Numbered from the stretch's first letter, positions 16,859 to 25,924 are shown. The stretch: 64,000 nucleotides of DNA from Streptomyces flaveolus (GCF_000716535.1 NZ_JNWV01000032.1:1-64000), one strand, 5' to 3'. The notes: generated by a model not told the origin, from the sequence alone. Numbers and translations: made by a program.

Positions 16859-16994
16859 GACTCTCCTCGGGTGAGATCGTCTTGCGTGCCCCACCGAGTG
16901 CCCGCGACCATGCTGGTCATCCCCTCTTTTCGTAGGGAAACCACCATTTCCCAGGAAATGCCACGAATCGCTTCGACGCCACCTGCCCCGGGTG

Positions 16995-18320
16995 TCAGGA
17001 GGTGTGCCGGAACAGCCCCTCCGGCACGGCGGAGGCGAGGACGCCGTACCCCTCGGGGTTGAGGTGGAGCCAGTCCCCGGCGTGCAGCGTGGGCTGGAGC
17101 CGGTCCGGGGCCGCGGGGTCCCGCACCGCCCGGTCGAAGTCGATCACCGCGTCGAAGTGGCCGGGGGTGCGGATCCAGGCGTTGACGCGCTGCCGGGCGG
17201 CCTCCCGCTCGCCCGCCGGATCGTCGTACGGGGTGCTGCCGCCGAACGGGGTGAGGGTCGCGCCGTAGACCCGGATGCCAAGGGCGTGGGCGCGGACGAC
17301 GATCTGCCGGTACCCGGCGATCAGGTCGTCGGTGACCGCGCGCTGCGCTGCGGGGGTGGCGTCGGCGGTGCCGATGTCGTTGACGCCCTCGAAGAGGATC
17401 AGCCGGGTCACGCCGCTGCGGGAGAGGACGTCCCGGTCGAGCCGGGCGAGCACGTTGGGGCCGAGCCCGTCGTTGAGGACGCGGTTGCCGCCGGCCGCCT
17501 GGTTGAGGACGGCGATGTCCGAGGTGGCCGGGTTGCTGTGCAGGCGGTCGTAGAACTGGTCGGGCCAGCGGTCGTTGCCGTTGGTGGTGGAGCCGCGCCC
17601 GTCGGTGAGGGAGTCTCCTACGAGGGCCACCGCCTCGGTACGGCCGGAAGCCAGCACCTCGACGTCGCTGAGCAGGTACCAGTGGTCAACGGCGGTCGCG
17701 CCCGGGAGGTCCTGGTCGCGCGTGTGGTCGCCGTGCGCGAGGTACGAGGTGGTGCGCGAGCCGGGGTGGGAGGTGAGCGCGAGCGACGCCTGGCCGCGCG
17801 CGGTGTACGCCGTCACCGTCAGCTCGGACCCGGCGCGCAGCTCGAAGTCGAGGGGGTCGGAGACCATCTGTGCGCCCACCGGGACGGTCGTGGAGTTCCG
17901 GCCCGCGAAGGTGACCCGGCGCAGGGTCGCGGGTTCCACCGCGCTGACGCCGGCCTTGCCGTCGAGGGGCAGGGCCACGGTGACGGCGGTCAGCGGCAGC
18001 GGGGTGTCGCCGTACGCGTTGGAGAACCGCAGCCGGATGCGGGGGCCGCCGGCGGTGACGCGCACCGTCTGCCGCAGGGTGGTGTCGACGAGGACCGACT
18101 TGTCACCGGTGTACGGCGCGGGCGGCAGGTTGGCGGGCTCGGTCAGCTGGGGCATGCCGGTCCAGGTGTTCACCCAGTGCCGGCCGGGGCCGGCCGCGGC
18201 GGTGGCCGGAGCCGCCCTCTTGACCAGCGCCGTGAGCAGTGAGGCCGTCACGGCGAGGGCGAGGACGAGGACGCAGGTGCTGAGGACGGTGGCGAGCGGC
18301 GTTCTGCTGGGCGACTTCAC
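16995..18320 (-). CDS. Secreted SGNH/GDSL-family hydrolase
   Basis: About 441 residues from GTG 18320 behind GGAAAGG. An N-terminal transmembrane/signal segment (TVLSTCVLVLALAVTASLL) is followed by a beta-rich N-domain (WVNTWTGMPQLTEP to about residue 220). The SGNH catalytic domain follows, with block I VALVGDSLTDGRGS (nucleophile Ser), the glycine block AAGGNRVLNDG, the Asn block FEGVNDIG, and the C-terminal Asp/His in HAGDWLHLNPEGY. These enzymes de-esterify polysaccharides or lipids outside the cell. It sits divergent from two pectate lyases and could deacetylate or demethylate pectin, but that link is only from position. Confidence 0.87.
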   Translation of the reverse strand: MKSPSRTPLATVLSTCVLVLALAVTASLLTALVKRAAPATAAAGPGRHWVNTWTGMPQLTEPANLPPAPYTGDKSVLVDTTLRQTVRVTAGGPRIRLRFSNAYGDTPLPLTAVTVALPLDGKAGVSAVEPATLRRVTFAGRNSTTVPVGAQMVSDPLDFELRAGSELTVTAYTARGQASLALTSHPGSRTTSYLAHGDHTRDQDLPGATAVDHWYLLSDVEVLASGRTEAVALVGDSLTDGRGSTTNGNDRWPDQFYDRLHSNPATSDIAVLNQAAGGNRVLNDGLGPNVLARLDRDVLSRSGVTRLILFEGVNDIGTADATPAAQRAVTDDLIAGYRQIVVRAHALGIRVYGATLTPFGGSTPYDDPAGEREAARQRVNAWIRTPGHFDAVIDFDRAVRDPAAPDRLQPTLHAGDWLHLNPEGYGVLASAVPEGLFRHTS

Positions 18321-18682
18321 GGAGACCTTTCCGGGGTGCGGGGCGACGACGGGCACGACGGGATCGGGGGGGCACCGGTGCTGCGGGGTGCGCGGGGACG
18401 GCGGGGGCGTGGGGGTGCCCGGAGGTCCGGCGCGGCGGGATGCGCGCCGGGCCGGTCATGCCGCCCGCTCCCGGGCCAGGGCCGGCGGCGCGGCGAGGGC
18501 CGGCGCCGCGAGTGGCAGGAGGGCACCCAGGAGGGTGACAAGTGCCCTGGGAAGGCCGGTTCCCGAGCGGTGCGGTGTGGGGGGCACGTCACCCGTCCCT
18601 TCCGGTCGCGGCTCGTGCGAGGGCGCGCTGCGTGCGCGTCGTGCGAGGAACACCCGGCATGGTGGCATGGACACGCAATTCA
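18321..18682. other. Intergenic stretch without a convincing gene
   Basis: About 360 bases between the SGNH gene and the pectate lyase control region. It contains GC-rich runs and a minus-strand frame (stop near 18456) that ends in a hydrophobic signal-like segment (VTLLGALLPLAAPALAAP) with no start site of its own; it may be a decayed gene or chance. Nothing else is supported. Confidence 0.4.
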
Positions 18683-18696
18683 TGGAAGCGCTCCCA
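18683..18696. promoter_or_regulatory. LacI-family operator (CebR-like box)
   Basis: TGGAAGCGCTCCCA differs at one position from TGGGAGCGCTCCCA, the palindrome bound by CebR and related LacI-family sugar repressors in Streptomyces. It lies about 40 bases upstream of the -35 hexamer of the pectate lyase promoter. Confidence 0.7.
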
Positions 18697-18735
18697 CGCC
18701 ACTTCTCACCGACCGGAAACGCTCTGCGCGACCTG

Positions 18736-18764
18736 TTGACTAGAAAGCGCTTGCACCCTACGGT
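18736..18764 (+). promoter_or_regulatory. Pectate lyase promoter with a second LacI-type operator in the spacer
   Basis: TTGACT (18736-18741), a 17-base spacer and TACGGT (18759-18764) make a vegetative-type promoter. The spacer holds GAAAGCGCTTGC, whose core AAGCGCTT (18745-18752) is palindromic and LacI-family-like. A repressor bound here would occlude RNA polymerase. Together with the box at 18683-18696 this suggests looping or cooperative repression by a sugar-responsive LacI protein. No regulator gene is in this part of the window. Confidence 0.68.
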
Positions 18765-18893
18765 CCGTTCATCAGCGTGACCGGCTGGCGCCTTAACTGA
18801 CCCCTGAGGTGCCAGCACCCCCTACATGCGTTCCGTATGGCGTACAGGATTCATGTACGTAACCCCTCCCCCACAGAGAAGGGACGCACCCGC

Positions 18894-19850
18894 ATGCGCA
18901 TCAGAAGAGTTTCCGGCGCTGCCGGGACGGCCATCGCCCTCGCGACGGCGACCGTCCTCGCCCTGCCCCACCCGGCCGGCGCCGCGTCGTCCACACCGGT
19001 CGGCTTCGGCGCCGGGACGACCGGCGGCGGCAACGCCCCCGCGGTGACGGTGTCCACCCTGGACGCCTTCAAGGCGGCCGTGACCGGCAGTTCGGCGAAG
19101 GTGGTGAAGGTGAGCGGCCTGATCACACTGAGCGGCCAGGTCGACATCGGCTCCAACACCACCGTGCTGGGCGTCGGTTCGTCCTCCGGCTTCACCGGCG
19201 GCGGACTGCGCCTGAAGAAGGTCGGCAACGTCGTCGTCCGCAACCTGAACATCGGCAAGGCCGTCAAGACGGACGCCCTCACCGTGCAGGCCTCCACGAA
19301 GGTGTGGATCGACCACAACACCCTGTCCTCGGACCGCGAGCACGGCAAGGACCACTACGACGGCCTGGTCGACATCAGCCACGGGTCCGACCAGGTCACG
19401 GTGGCCTGGAACGTCTTCAAGGACCACTACAAGGGCTCACTGGTCGGCCACAGCGACAAGAACGCGGCCGAGGACACCGGACACCTGCGGGTGACGTACC
19501 ACCACAACTGGTTCGACAACGTCAACTCCCGCATCCCGAGCCTGCGTTTCGGCACCGGGCATTTCTACGACAACTACGTGGTCGGCGCGGAGACCGCCGT
19601 GCACTCCCGCATGGGCGCGCAGATGCTCGTGGAGAACAACGTCTTCCGCGACACCCGGGTCGCCGTCACCACCAGCCGGGACAGCGACGTCGACGGATAC
19701 GCCGTCCTGCGCGGCAACGACCTCGGCGGAGCCGCGACCGAGATCTCGCGGAACGGCACCTTCACCACCCCGCCGTACGACTACACGGCCGAACCCGCCT
19801 CCGGCGTCGTCGCTTCGGTGACGTCGGGCGCGGGCGCCGGGAGGATCTGA
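18894..19850 (+). CDS. Secreted pectate lyase, polysaccharide lyase family 1
   Basis: 318 residues from ATG 18894 (GAAGGGA upstream). A signal peptide covers about residues 1-32 (RR near the start, then a hydrophobic core ending PAGAAS). The parallel beta-helix of PL1 shows the landmarks VVRNLNIGK, VWIDHNTLSS, the DHYDGLVDISHGSDQVTVAW calcium region, and the catalytic-arginine strand NVNSRIPSLRFGTGH. PL1 enzymes cleave polygalacturonate by calcium-dependent beta-elimination. It is transcribed from the LacI-controlled promoter and followed by a second lyase of a different family. Confidence 0.93.
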   Translation: MRIRRVSGAAGTAIALATATVLALPHPAGAASSTPVGFGAGTTGGGNAPAVTVSTLDAFKAAVTGSSAKVVKVSGLITLSGQVDIGSNTTVLGVGSSSGFTGGGLRLKKVGNVVVRNLNIGKAVKTDALTVQASTKVWIDHNTLSSDREHGKDHYDGLVDISHGSDQVTVAWNVFKDHYKGSLVGHSDKNAAEDTGHLRVTYHHNWFDNVNSRIPSLRFGTGHFYDNYVVGAETAVHSRMGAQMLVENNVFRDTRVAVTTSRDSDVDGYAVLRGNDLGGAATEISRNGTFTTPPYDYTAEPASGVVASVTSGAGAGRI

Positions 19851-19857
19851 GCCCCGC

Positions 19858-19953
19858 TCGGACCTTCCGTCGGACCTCCACTCCGACCTCCGCCCGGATC
19901 TCCCGTCGGACCCCCACTCCGACGCCCACTCGGATCTCCCGCAGGACCCCCTC
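19858..19953. repeat. Eight tandem 12-base units between the two pectate lyases
   Basis: Units such as TCGGACCTCCAC, TCCGACCTCCGC, CCGGATCTCCCG and TCGGACCCCCAC follow head to tail from just after the PL1 stop to about 50 bases before the PL3 start. The period is exactly 12, so a translated frame would stay open, but the PL1 stop codon precedes it. Function unknown. Confidence 0.8.
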
Positions 19954-20005
19954 CGATCTCACTCACACCTCACTCTGACCTCACTCGGAAGAAGGCATTC
20001 GGGAC

Positions 20006-20794
20006 ATGACCTCATCAGCATCCGCGCGCGGTCTGCTGGGCGGCCTGGCCACCCTCGGACTCACGCTTGGCATGATCATGACGTCCGGTGCGCCCGCGGG
20101 CGCGGCCACCTGGCCCAACGCCAACGGCAGTCAGGCGGTCTCCGCCACCATCTCCCTGTCCGGCACCAAGGACTACGGGATGAAGCGGCTGTACGGCACC
20201 GGCGACCTCGGCAGCGACAGCCAGGACGAGGACCAGGGCCCCATCCTGGAACTCGCCCCGGGCACGGTCCTCAAGAACGTCATCATCGGCTCCCCCGCCG
20301 CGGACGGCATCCACTGCCTCGGGAGCTGCACGCTGCAGAACGTGTGGTGGGAGGACGTCGGTGAGGACGCGGCCACCTTCCTCGGCTCCTCGTCGTCCAA
20401 CGTCTACACCGTCAGCGGCGGCGGGGCGAAGGAGGCCAGTGACAAGGTGTTCCAGTTCAACGGCGCCGGCACGCTGAACGTCTCCGGCTTCGCGGTGCGG
20501 AACTTCGGCACGTTCGCCCGCTCCTGCGGCAACTGCAAGACGCAGTACAAGCGGACGATCAACCTCAGCGGCATCGAGGCGACCTACAAGGGCAGCAAGC
20601 TCGTCGGCATCAACACCAACTACGGCGACAGCGCGACCCTGAAGAACATCACCATCGTCGGGGACACGAGCAAGAAGATCGTTCCGTGCCAGAAGTACAC
20701 CGGCAACAACACCGGCAAGGAGCCGACCACGAACGGCTCGGGCCCGGACGGCACGTACTGCAAGTACTCCAGCTCGGACATCACCTACAAGTGA
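20006..20794 (+). CDS. Secreted pectate lyase, polysaccharide lyase family 3
   Basis: 262 residues with an N-terminal signal peptide (about residues 1-33, hydrophobic core then APAGAATW). PL3 features follow: GPILELAPGTVLKNVIIG, PAADGIHCLGSCTLQNVWWE, EDAATF, and paired cysteines (ARSCGNCKTQYKRT and the C-terminal C...C pair). PL3 lyases are calcium-dependent and act best on demethylated pectin. GAAGAAGG lies about 12 bases before the ATG. It shares direction and probably transcript with the PL1 gene, giving two lyases of different fold family under one sugar-controlled unit. Confidence 0.92.
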   Translation: MTSSASARGLLGGLATLGLTLGMIMTSGAPAGAATWPNANGSQAVSATISLSGTKDYGMKRLYGTGDLGSDSQDEDQGPILELAPGTVLKNVIIGSPAADGIHCLGSCTLQNVWWEDVGEDAATFLGSSSSNVYTVSGGGAKEASDKVFQFNGAGTLNVSGFAVRNFGTFARSCGNCKTQYKRTINLSGIEATYKGSKLVGINTNYGDSATLKNITIVGDTSKKIVPCQKYTGNNTGKEPTTNGSGPDGTYCKYSSSDITYK

Positions 20795-20807
20795 TCGACG
20801 GCCGGGC

Positions 20808-20834
20808 GCCCGGGGTGTCACCACCACCCCGGGC
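20808..20834 (+). terminator. Terminator hairpin after the pectate lyases
   Basis: GCCCGGGGTG pairs perfectly with CACCCCGGGC across a 7-base loop, 13 bases after the PL3 stop and before the convergent PaaX gene. Confidence 0.8.
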
Positions 20835-20962
20835 ACTCGCGCGGCCTGGACACCACCGTGAGCGGGACACCACGGCGGGCCCCGCCTGCCCCGTCCCGGT
20901 CTGAGCCGTCTCGGCGGGCCGATCCGCCGTCCGTGCCCCCTTCTGGTGGACGGGCCGCGCGG

Positions 20963-21733
20963 TCAGCGTTCGTCTTCCGGTTCCGGCGCGTCCAGGGTCG
21001 TGGTCAGCTCCCGCCGGTAGTCGGCGTAGGCGGTCCGCAGGGCCTCCCCCGGCCAGTCCGGGGGCAGCAGCGCGGACGGCAGGACCGGGTCGGTGAGCAG
21101 GTGCCGGACGGCCGCCGCGTAGGCGGTGAGCCGGCCGGCCGGGTGGCCGGACCCGGTCGCGTGGGCGAGCAGCGAGCGTGCGGTGGCCGCCCAGTCGGCC
21201 AGCGGCCAGAGCCGGGCGGCGAGGTCGCGCGGGGGCTCGTCGGGGCGCGCGGCGTACGTCAGCGCCACCTGGCGCACATCATCCGGCAGCGGACGGTCGA
21301 GGTTGTCCGGGCGCAGCCAGACGCCCTCGCGCAGTTCGGCCAGGCGCAGGGCGGTCAGCCGGGCACGCAGGTCGGCGCGTTCCGCGGGGCCGCGGCCCGT
21401 CGCCGTGATCACCACCATCTCCCAGTCGCCGTCCCACGCGCGCGTGCGGGGACGCACGGCTTCGTCCTGGCGGCGCTGCCGGGCCAGCAGCCGGTCACTG
21501 AGCCGGTAGACGGCGTCGGTGCGCCGGAGGTCGCCGGCGGTCACCATCCGGCTCAGCGCGGCCCGCAGCGTGGAGCCGCCGACCCCGAACGGCTCCACCA
21601 GCCGGACCAGGTCCTTCACCGGCAGCTCGGGCGGATGCACGCCGAGGAGCAGGCTCAGCACGACCGACCGGGCGGACAGCGGTCGCAGGCCGGCCGCATC
21701 CGCGTCCGGCTCCGCGGAGACGTTCATGCGCAT
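20963..21733 (-). CDS. PaaX-family transcriptional regulator
   Basis: 256 residues. The N-terminal winged helix reads SVVLSLLLGVHPPELPVKDL to TLRAALSRMVTAGDLRR. The central PaaX domain contains WDGDWEMVVITATGRGPAER, and the C-terminal PaaX_C region follows. PaaX proteins repress phenylacetate or related acyl-CoA pathways and are released by a CoA thioester. Divergent from an acyl-CoA dehydrogenase-like gene, 70 bases apart, which it probably controls. The start may instead be the ATG at 21727. Confidence 0.9.
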   Translation of the reverse strand: MRMNVSAEPDADAAGLRPLSARSVVLSLLLGVHPPELPVKDLVRLVEPFGVGGSTLRAALSRMVTAGDLRRTDAVYRLSDRLLARQRRQDEAVRPRTRAWDGDWEMVVITATGRGPAERADLRARLTALRLAELREGVWLRPDNLDRPLPDDVRQVALTYAARPDEPPRDLAARLWPLADWAATARSLLAHATGSGHPAGRLTAYAAAVRHLLTDPVLPSALLPPDWPGEALRTAYADYRRELTTTLDAPEPEDER

Positions 21734-21760
21734 GGCCCCGTACTGTACGTGCGTTCCCTT

Positions 21761-21796
21761 GTTGCATCATTGCTACAGCCGCAGAAAGAGTGCAAC
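21761..21796. promoter_or_regulatory. Inverted repeat GTTGCA-N24-TGCAAC in the PaaX/AidB divergent region
   Basis: The two 6-base arms (21761-21766 and 21791-21796) are perfectly complementary and lie in the only AT-rich stretch between the divergent genes. The right arm overlaps the possible GTG start of the dehydrogenase. The wide spacing suits two DNA turns of a dimer or dimer pair; PaaX binding is inferred from position. Confidence 0.5.
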
Positions 21797-21804
21797 ATGC
21801 TGTT

Positions 21805-23484
21805 ATGGTCTCGATTTCCGAGCAGTCGCAGCCGCCGTCGCCGTCCCAGCCGTCGTACGCCACGCACGACGTGACCAACCAGCCCCCGCCGCTCGCCCCG
21901 TACGACTCCTCCGACGACGCCGCCCTGCTGGAGGGGCTGCGCCGGGAGGGCGCGGAGTGGGCCGAGGAGGGCATCCGGCGGCTGGGGGCGCGCGCCGGCA
22001 GCGCGGAGGCGCAGGAGTGGGGCGAGCTGGCGAACCGGTACGAGCCGGTGCTGCGCACCCACGACCGCTACGGCCACCGGGTCGACGAGGTGGAGTTCCA
22101 CCCGAGCTGGCACCACCTGATGCGGACGGCGGTCGCCGAGGGCCTGGCCGGTGCCCCGTGGGCCGACGACCGGCCGGGCGCGCACGTCGCCCGGACCGCG
22201 GGCGGCCTGGTGTGGGGGCACACGGAGGCGGGACACGGCTGCCCCACGTCGATGACGTACGCCGCTGTGCCCGCCCTGCGCGCACAGCCGGATCTCGCCA
22301 AGGTGTACGAGCCGCTGCTCACCAGCCGGGAGTACGACCCCCGGCTGCGCGTTCCCACCGAGAAGCCCGGGCTGCTCGCCGGGATGGGCATGACCGAGAA
22401 GCAGGGCGGCTCCGACGTCCGGACGAACACCACCACGGCCACGCCCACCGGGGAGCCGGGCGTCTACACGCTCCGCGGGCACAAGTGGTTCACGTCGGCG
22501 CCGATGTGCGACGTCTTCCTGGTGCTCGCGCAGGCACCGGGCGGGCTGTCGTGCTTCCTGGTGCCGCGCGTCCTGCCGGACGGCAGCCGCAACACCTTCC
22601 GCATCCAGCGGCTGAAGGACAAGCTGGGCAACCGGTCCAACGCCTCATCGGAGCCGGAGTTCGACCGGACCGTCGCCTGGCTGGTGGGTCCGGAGGGGCG
22701 GGGCGTGAAGACCATCATCGAGATGGTCAACTGCACCCGCCTGGACTGTGTGATGTCCTCGGCGACCCTGATGCGCAAGACACTGGTCGAGGCGGGGCAC
22801 CACGCCCGGTACCGCAGCGCGTTCGACGCCCGGCTGATCGACCAGCCGCTGATGCGCAACGTCCTGGCCGATCTCGCGCTGGAGTCGGAGGCGGCGACGA
22901 CGCTCACGCTGCGGCTGGCCGGGGCGGCCGACCGCGCGGTGCGCGGGGACGCCGGGGAGCGGGCCTTCCGGCGCATCGCCACGGCCGTCGGCAAGTACTG
23001 GGTCACCAAGCGGGGCCCGGCCTTCACCGCCGAGGCGCTGGAGTGCCTGGGCGGGAACGGGTACGTCGAGGACTCCGGCATGCCCCGGCACTACCGGGAG
23101 GCTCCGCTGCTGTCGATCTGGGAGGGCTCCGGCAACGTCAACGCGCTCGACGTGCTGCGCGCCCTCAGCCGCGAACCGGACACCGCCGAGGCCCTGTTCG
23201 CCGAACTCGCCCTCGCGCGCGGGGCGGACGCCCGGCTCGACACGGCCGTGGCCGCGATCAAGCACGAACTGGCCGGAACCGACCAGGTGGGAGCGCGCCG
23301 GCTGGTCGAGCGGATGGCGCTCGCGCTCCAGGCCTCCCTGCTCGTCCGGCACGCTCCGCACCCGGTCGCGGACGCCTTCTGCGCGAGCCGGCTGGGCGGC
23401 GACTGGGGTCACGCGTTCGGCACCCTGTCCGCGGGGACCGACCTCGACGCCATCCTGGAGCGCGCCCTGCCCGACCGGAACTGA
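21805..23484 (+). CDS. AidB-like acyl-CoA dehydrogenase
   Basis: About 559 residues from ATG 21805; a GTG at 21790 is also possible. The acyl-CoA dehydrogenase fold is clear: GMGMTEKQGGSDVRTNTT (FAD/substrate loop), YTLRGHKWFTSAPMCDVFLV, and C-terminal ECLGGNGYVEDSGMPRHYRE and PLLSIWEGSGNVNALDVLR. The length, the N-terminal DVTNQPPPLAPYDSS motif and the C-terminal extension match AidB, the alkylation-response flavoprotein of E. coli, rather than beta-oxidation enzymes. AidB binds DNA and isovaleryl-CoA dehydrogenase activity is weak. Control here by a PaaX repressor rather than Ada would be unusual. Confidence 0.88.
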   Translation: MVSISEQSQPPSPSQPSYATHDVTNQPPPLAPYDSSDDAALLEGLRREGAEWAEEGIRRLGARAGSAEAQEWGELANRYEPVLRTHDRYGHRVDEVEFHPSWHHLMRTAVAEGLAGAPWADDRPGAHVARTAGGLVWGHTEAGHGCPTSMTYAAVPALRAQPDLAKVYEPLLTSREYDPRLRVPTEKPGLLAGMGMTEKQGGSDVRTNTTTATPTGEPGVYTLRGHKWFTSAPMCDVFLVLAQAPGGLSCFLVPRVLPDGSRNTFRIQRLKDKLGNRSNASSEPEFDRTVAWLVGPEGRGVKTIIEMVNCTRLDCVMSSATLMRKTLVEAGHHARYRSAFDARLIDQPLMRNVLADLALESEAATTLTLRLAGAADRAVRGDAGERAFRRIATAVGKYWVTKRGPAFTAEALECLGGNGYVEDSGMPRHYREAPLLSIWEGSGNVNALDVLRALSREPDTAEALFAELALARGADARLDTAVAAIKHELAGTDQVGARRLVERMALALQASLLVRHAPHPVADAFCASRLGGDWGHAFGTLSAGTDLDAILERALPDRN

Positions 23485-23638
23485 CCCCTACACGCGCGCG
23501 TGCCGTGCGGCCGTGTCCGGTGGCCGGTCAGCGCCGACGGATCGCACACAGTCAGCATGCGGTTCCGGACCGTTGTCAGTGCCGTGGTGCACACTCCCGA
23601 TCAGGTGCCACTCACCTGGGGAGGACAGGGAGGACGAC

Positions 23639-25648
23639 GTGTTCACGGGGATCGACGAGGTCGACTGGGCCTCGCTGCGGCACGCGCACGGCAGCGCGGA
23701 GGACGTGCCCGGATGGTTACGGGCCCTGGCGTCCCCGGACACCGTCGAGCGAGCGACCGCGCTCGACGGGCTGTACGACGCGGTGCACCACGAAGGAAGG
23801 GCGTACGAGGCGACGCCGGCCTGCGTGCCCTTCCTGTTCGCGCTGGCGGCATGCGAGGAGGTACCGGACCGGGGCTGCATCGTGGAACTGCTGGTCGGTA
23901 TCGGTGGGGAGAGGGCGGAGGGGGCGGAGGCCGGAGAGCGCGCGGGCGCGGAGAACGCGGCACGGGAGGCGGTGTGCGCCGACGCAGAGGCCTTCGTCGC
24001 GCTCGCCGGGGACCCGGATCCGGTCGTGCGCCGGGCGGCTGCCGGAGCCCTCGTGCGCTTCCTGGACCAGCCCGCCAGGGTCCTGGAGCTGCTGCGGCGA
24101 CGACTGCGGGCCGAGCGGGACGATCACGTCCTGCCGGCCGTCACGGAGGCGCTCGCGCTGTTCGCACACCGGTATCCCGCCCTCGCGGACGGCGCGCTGG
24201 ACCTCCTGACCGAACAGAGCGCGCCGCCCCACGCGCCGGGCCCTCGGCTCGCGGCACTCGGCCAGCTCGCGCTCCACGCGCCCGTCCGGCTCCCCGCCGA
24301 CCTGGTGCCCACGGCCGTCCGGCTGCTGCACGAGCGGTCCGCACGGCGCCGGCCGCCCGCGGAACGCTCCGGCACGGACACCCTGGTGCGCCGGATACGG
24401 CGGCTGCGCCCCTCGGACGAACAGGGCGCCGCGCTGCTGCGTACTCTCCACAACGCGCTCGGGGACCGGGTGCACGACCGGATCGCCCTGCTCACCGGGC
24501 AGTTGACCAGCCCGGACCCGGTGGATCGGTGCAATGCCGTCTGGATGTCGGCGGCCCTGTTCCGTGGCTGGCGCGGCGACTACGACGCACCCGTCCGGCT
24601 GCTCGGCGCCCAACTGAGCACCGATCAGGACCGCTTACGGGACGCGGCGGTCTCGGTCCTGGCGGAGCTGTACGCGCTGGCCGCGCCCGCCGCGGACGAC
24701 CTGCACGCGCTGGTGACCACCCGGCCCGATCTGTGGACGCATCGCTGGGAGCGCGGCTCCCCCTCGCTCGGCGGCCCGCTCAAGGCGCTGGCCAGGACCG
24801 GGGATCCCCGCGCGGTCCCGCCCCTGGCCCTGCTGCTGGCCGGTCCGGCGGCGCCCGTCGGGCTGGGCCACGAAGCCGCGCACCTGGGCCGGGCCGCGGC
24901 GCCGCTGGCCCCCGCGTTGCGGCTCCGCCTCGGGCGCGTCCCGCTCACCTCGCCCACCGCCGCCCGGCTCGCCACCCCACTGCTGGCGGCGATCAGGGCC
25001 ATCGGCGACAAGGAGGCCGTCCCCGAACTGATACGGCTGCTCTCGGGCGCCCCCGACGGCCTGGGAGCGCGGGACGCGGTCACCGGCCAGGTGATCGAAA
25101 CGCTGGCGGAGCTGGGCGCCGCCGCGCAGACGGCACCGCTCCTGCGCCGGCTGCTCCACACCCGGCACGCGGCCACCGCGGCGGGCGCGCTGTGGCTGGC
25201 GGACGGGGACGCCACCGCAGTACTCCCCGTCCTGCTGCGGGAGTTGGGGCGGGACGATCCGGACGCCCGGCGCGCCGCCGCCCGGCAGCTCGGCAGGCTG
25301 GGCCCGGCCGCGCGCCCCGCGCTGCCCGGGCTGCGCCGCCTCGCCCGGTCCGGACCGGTGCGGGAGCGGATACCGGCCGCGTGCGCGCTGTGGCGCGTCA
25401 CCGGGGACGCCGAACCGGTTCGGCCGGTCTTCCGGTCAGCCTGGACGGCGGCTCCCCGCACGCGTGGCCCGATCGCCAGGTGCCTGACCACGATGGGCCC
25501 GGCCGCGGCGCCGCTGCGCGACCTGATCACCGCAGAGCTGACCCACCCGCGCCGGCACACGGCCCACGAGGGCGCCTACGGCAGCCGTGACATCCGGGAC
25601 GACGAGGAGCTGCTGAAGAGGTGCCGGGAGGTGCTGGCGGGGCTTTAG
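23639..25648 (+). CDS. Large HEAT-repeat protein
   Basis: 669 residues from GTG 23639 behind GGGAGG. The whole chain is alpha-helical with recurring HEAT/PBS-lyase-like pairs, for example VRRAAAGALVRFLDQ, DDHVLPAVTEALALF, RLRDAAVSVLAELYAL, DKEAVPELIRLLSG and DARRAAARQLGRLG. No catalytic motif is seen. Such proteins are scaffolds or binding surfaces, and similar long ones occur singly in Streptomyces genomes. Function unknown. It stands alone, with the AidB-like gene 154 bases upstream. Confidence 0.8.
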   Translation: MFTGIDEVDWASLRHAHGSAEDVPGWLRALASPDTVERATALDGLYDAVHHEGRAYEATPACVPFLFALAACEEVPDRGCIVELLVGIGGERAEGAEAGERAGAENAAREAVCADAEAFVALAGDPDPVVRRAAAGALVRFLDQPARVLELLRRRLRAERDDHVLPAVTEALALFAHRYPALADGALDLLTEQSAPPHAPGPRLAALGQLALHAPVRLPADLVPTAVRLLHERSARRRPPAERSGTDTLVRRIRRLRPSDEQGAALLRTLHNALGDRVHDRIALLTGQLTSPDPVDRCNAVWMSAALFRGWRGDYDAPVRLLGAQLSTDQDRLRDAAVSVLAELYALAAPAADDLHALVTTRPDLWTHRWERGSPSLGGPLKALARTGDPRAVPPLALLLAGPAAPVGLGHEAAHLGRAAAPLAPALRLRLGRVPLTSPTAARLATPLLAAIRAIGDKEAVPELIRLLSGAPDGLGARDAVTGQVIETLAELGAAAQTAPLLRRLLHTRHAATAAGALWLADGDATAVLPVLLRELGRDDPDARRAAARQLGRLGPAARPALPGLRRLARSGPVRERIPAACALWRVTGDAEPVRPVFRSAWTAAPRTRGPIARCLTTMGPAAAPLRDLITAELTHPRRHTAHEGAYGSRDIRDDEELLKRCREVLAGL

Positions 25649-25924
25649 CCGGGCGTGGGGGCTGGGCTCGTGGCGGAAAGGGGCCGGCGGAGCCGAGGGA
25701 AGCCGGGATGCGCGGTGCTGACGGTGTTGACGGCGACGGCGACGGCGACGGCGGCCTGAGGGTGCCGGCGCCATCGGGGGCGGCGCCCCGCGGTTGGGCA
25801 ACGCCGGGCCTTGAGCCCCACCCCGCCCGCCGACGTACCCCTCTGGCACCGTCCGGACAACGATGACTGCTCGGCGAGGCCTACCGGACGCCCGGCGTCG
25901 GACCATGCGGCCCCGCTGGGCACG

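Noticed and set aside
16918..16941. A sigma-B-like promoter (GTTT-N14-GGGATG, minus strand) before the small gene and ATPase
   Set aside because: The -10-like part differs from GGGTAY at key positions, so the match is too weak to list as a feature.
18456..18818. A minus-strand small secreted protein gene before the pectate lyases
   Set aside because: The signal-like hydrophobic segment is at the C-terminal end of the frame and the frame covers the lyase promoter and operators; no ribosome site is present.
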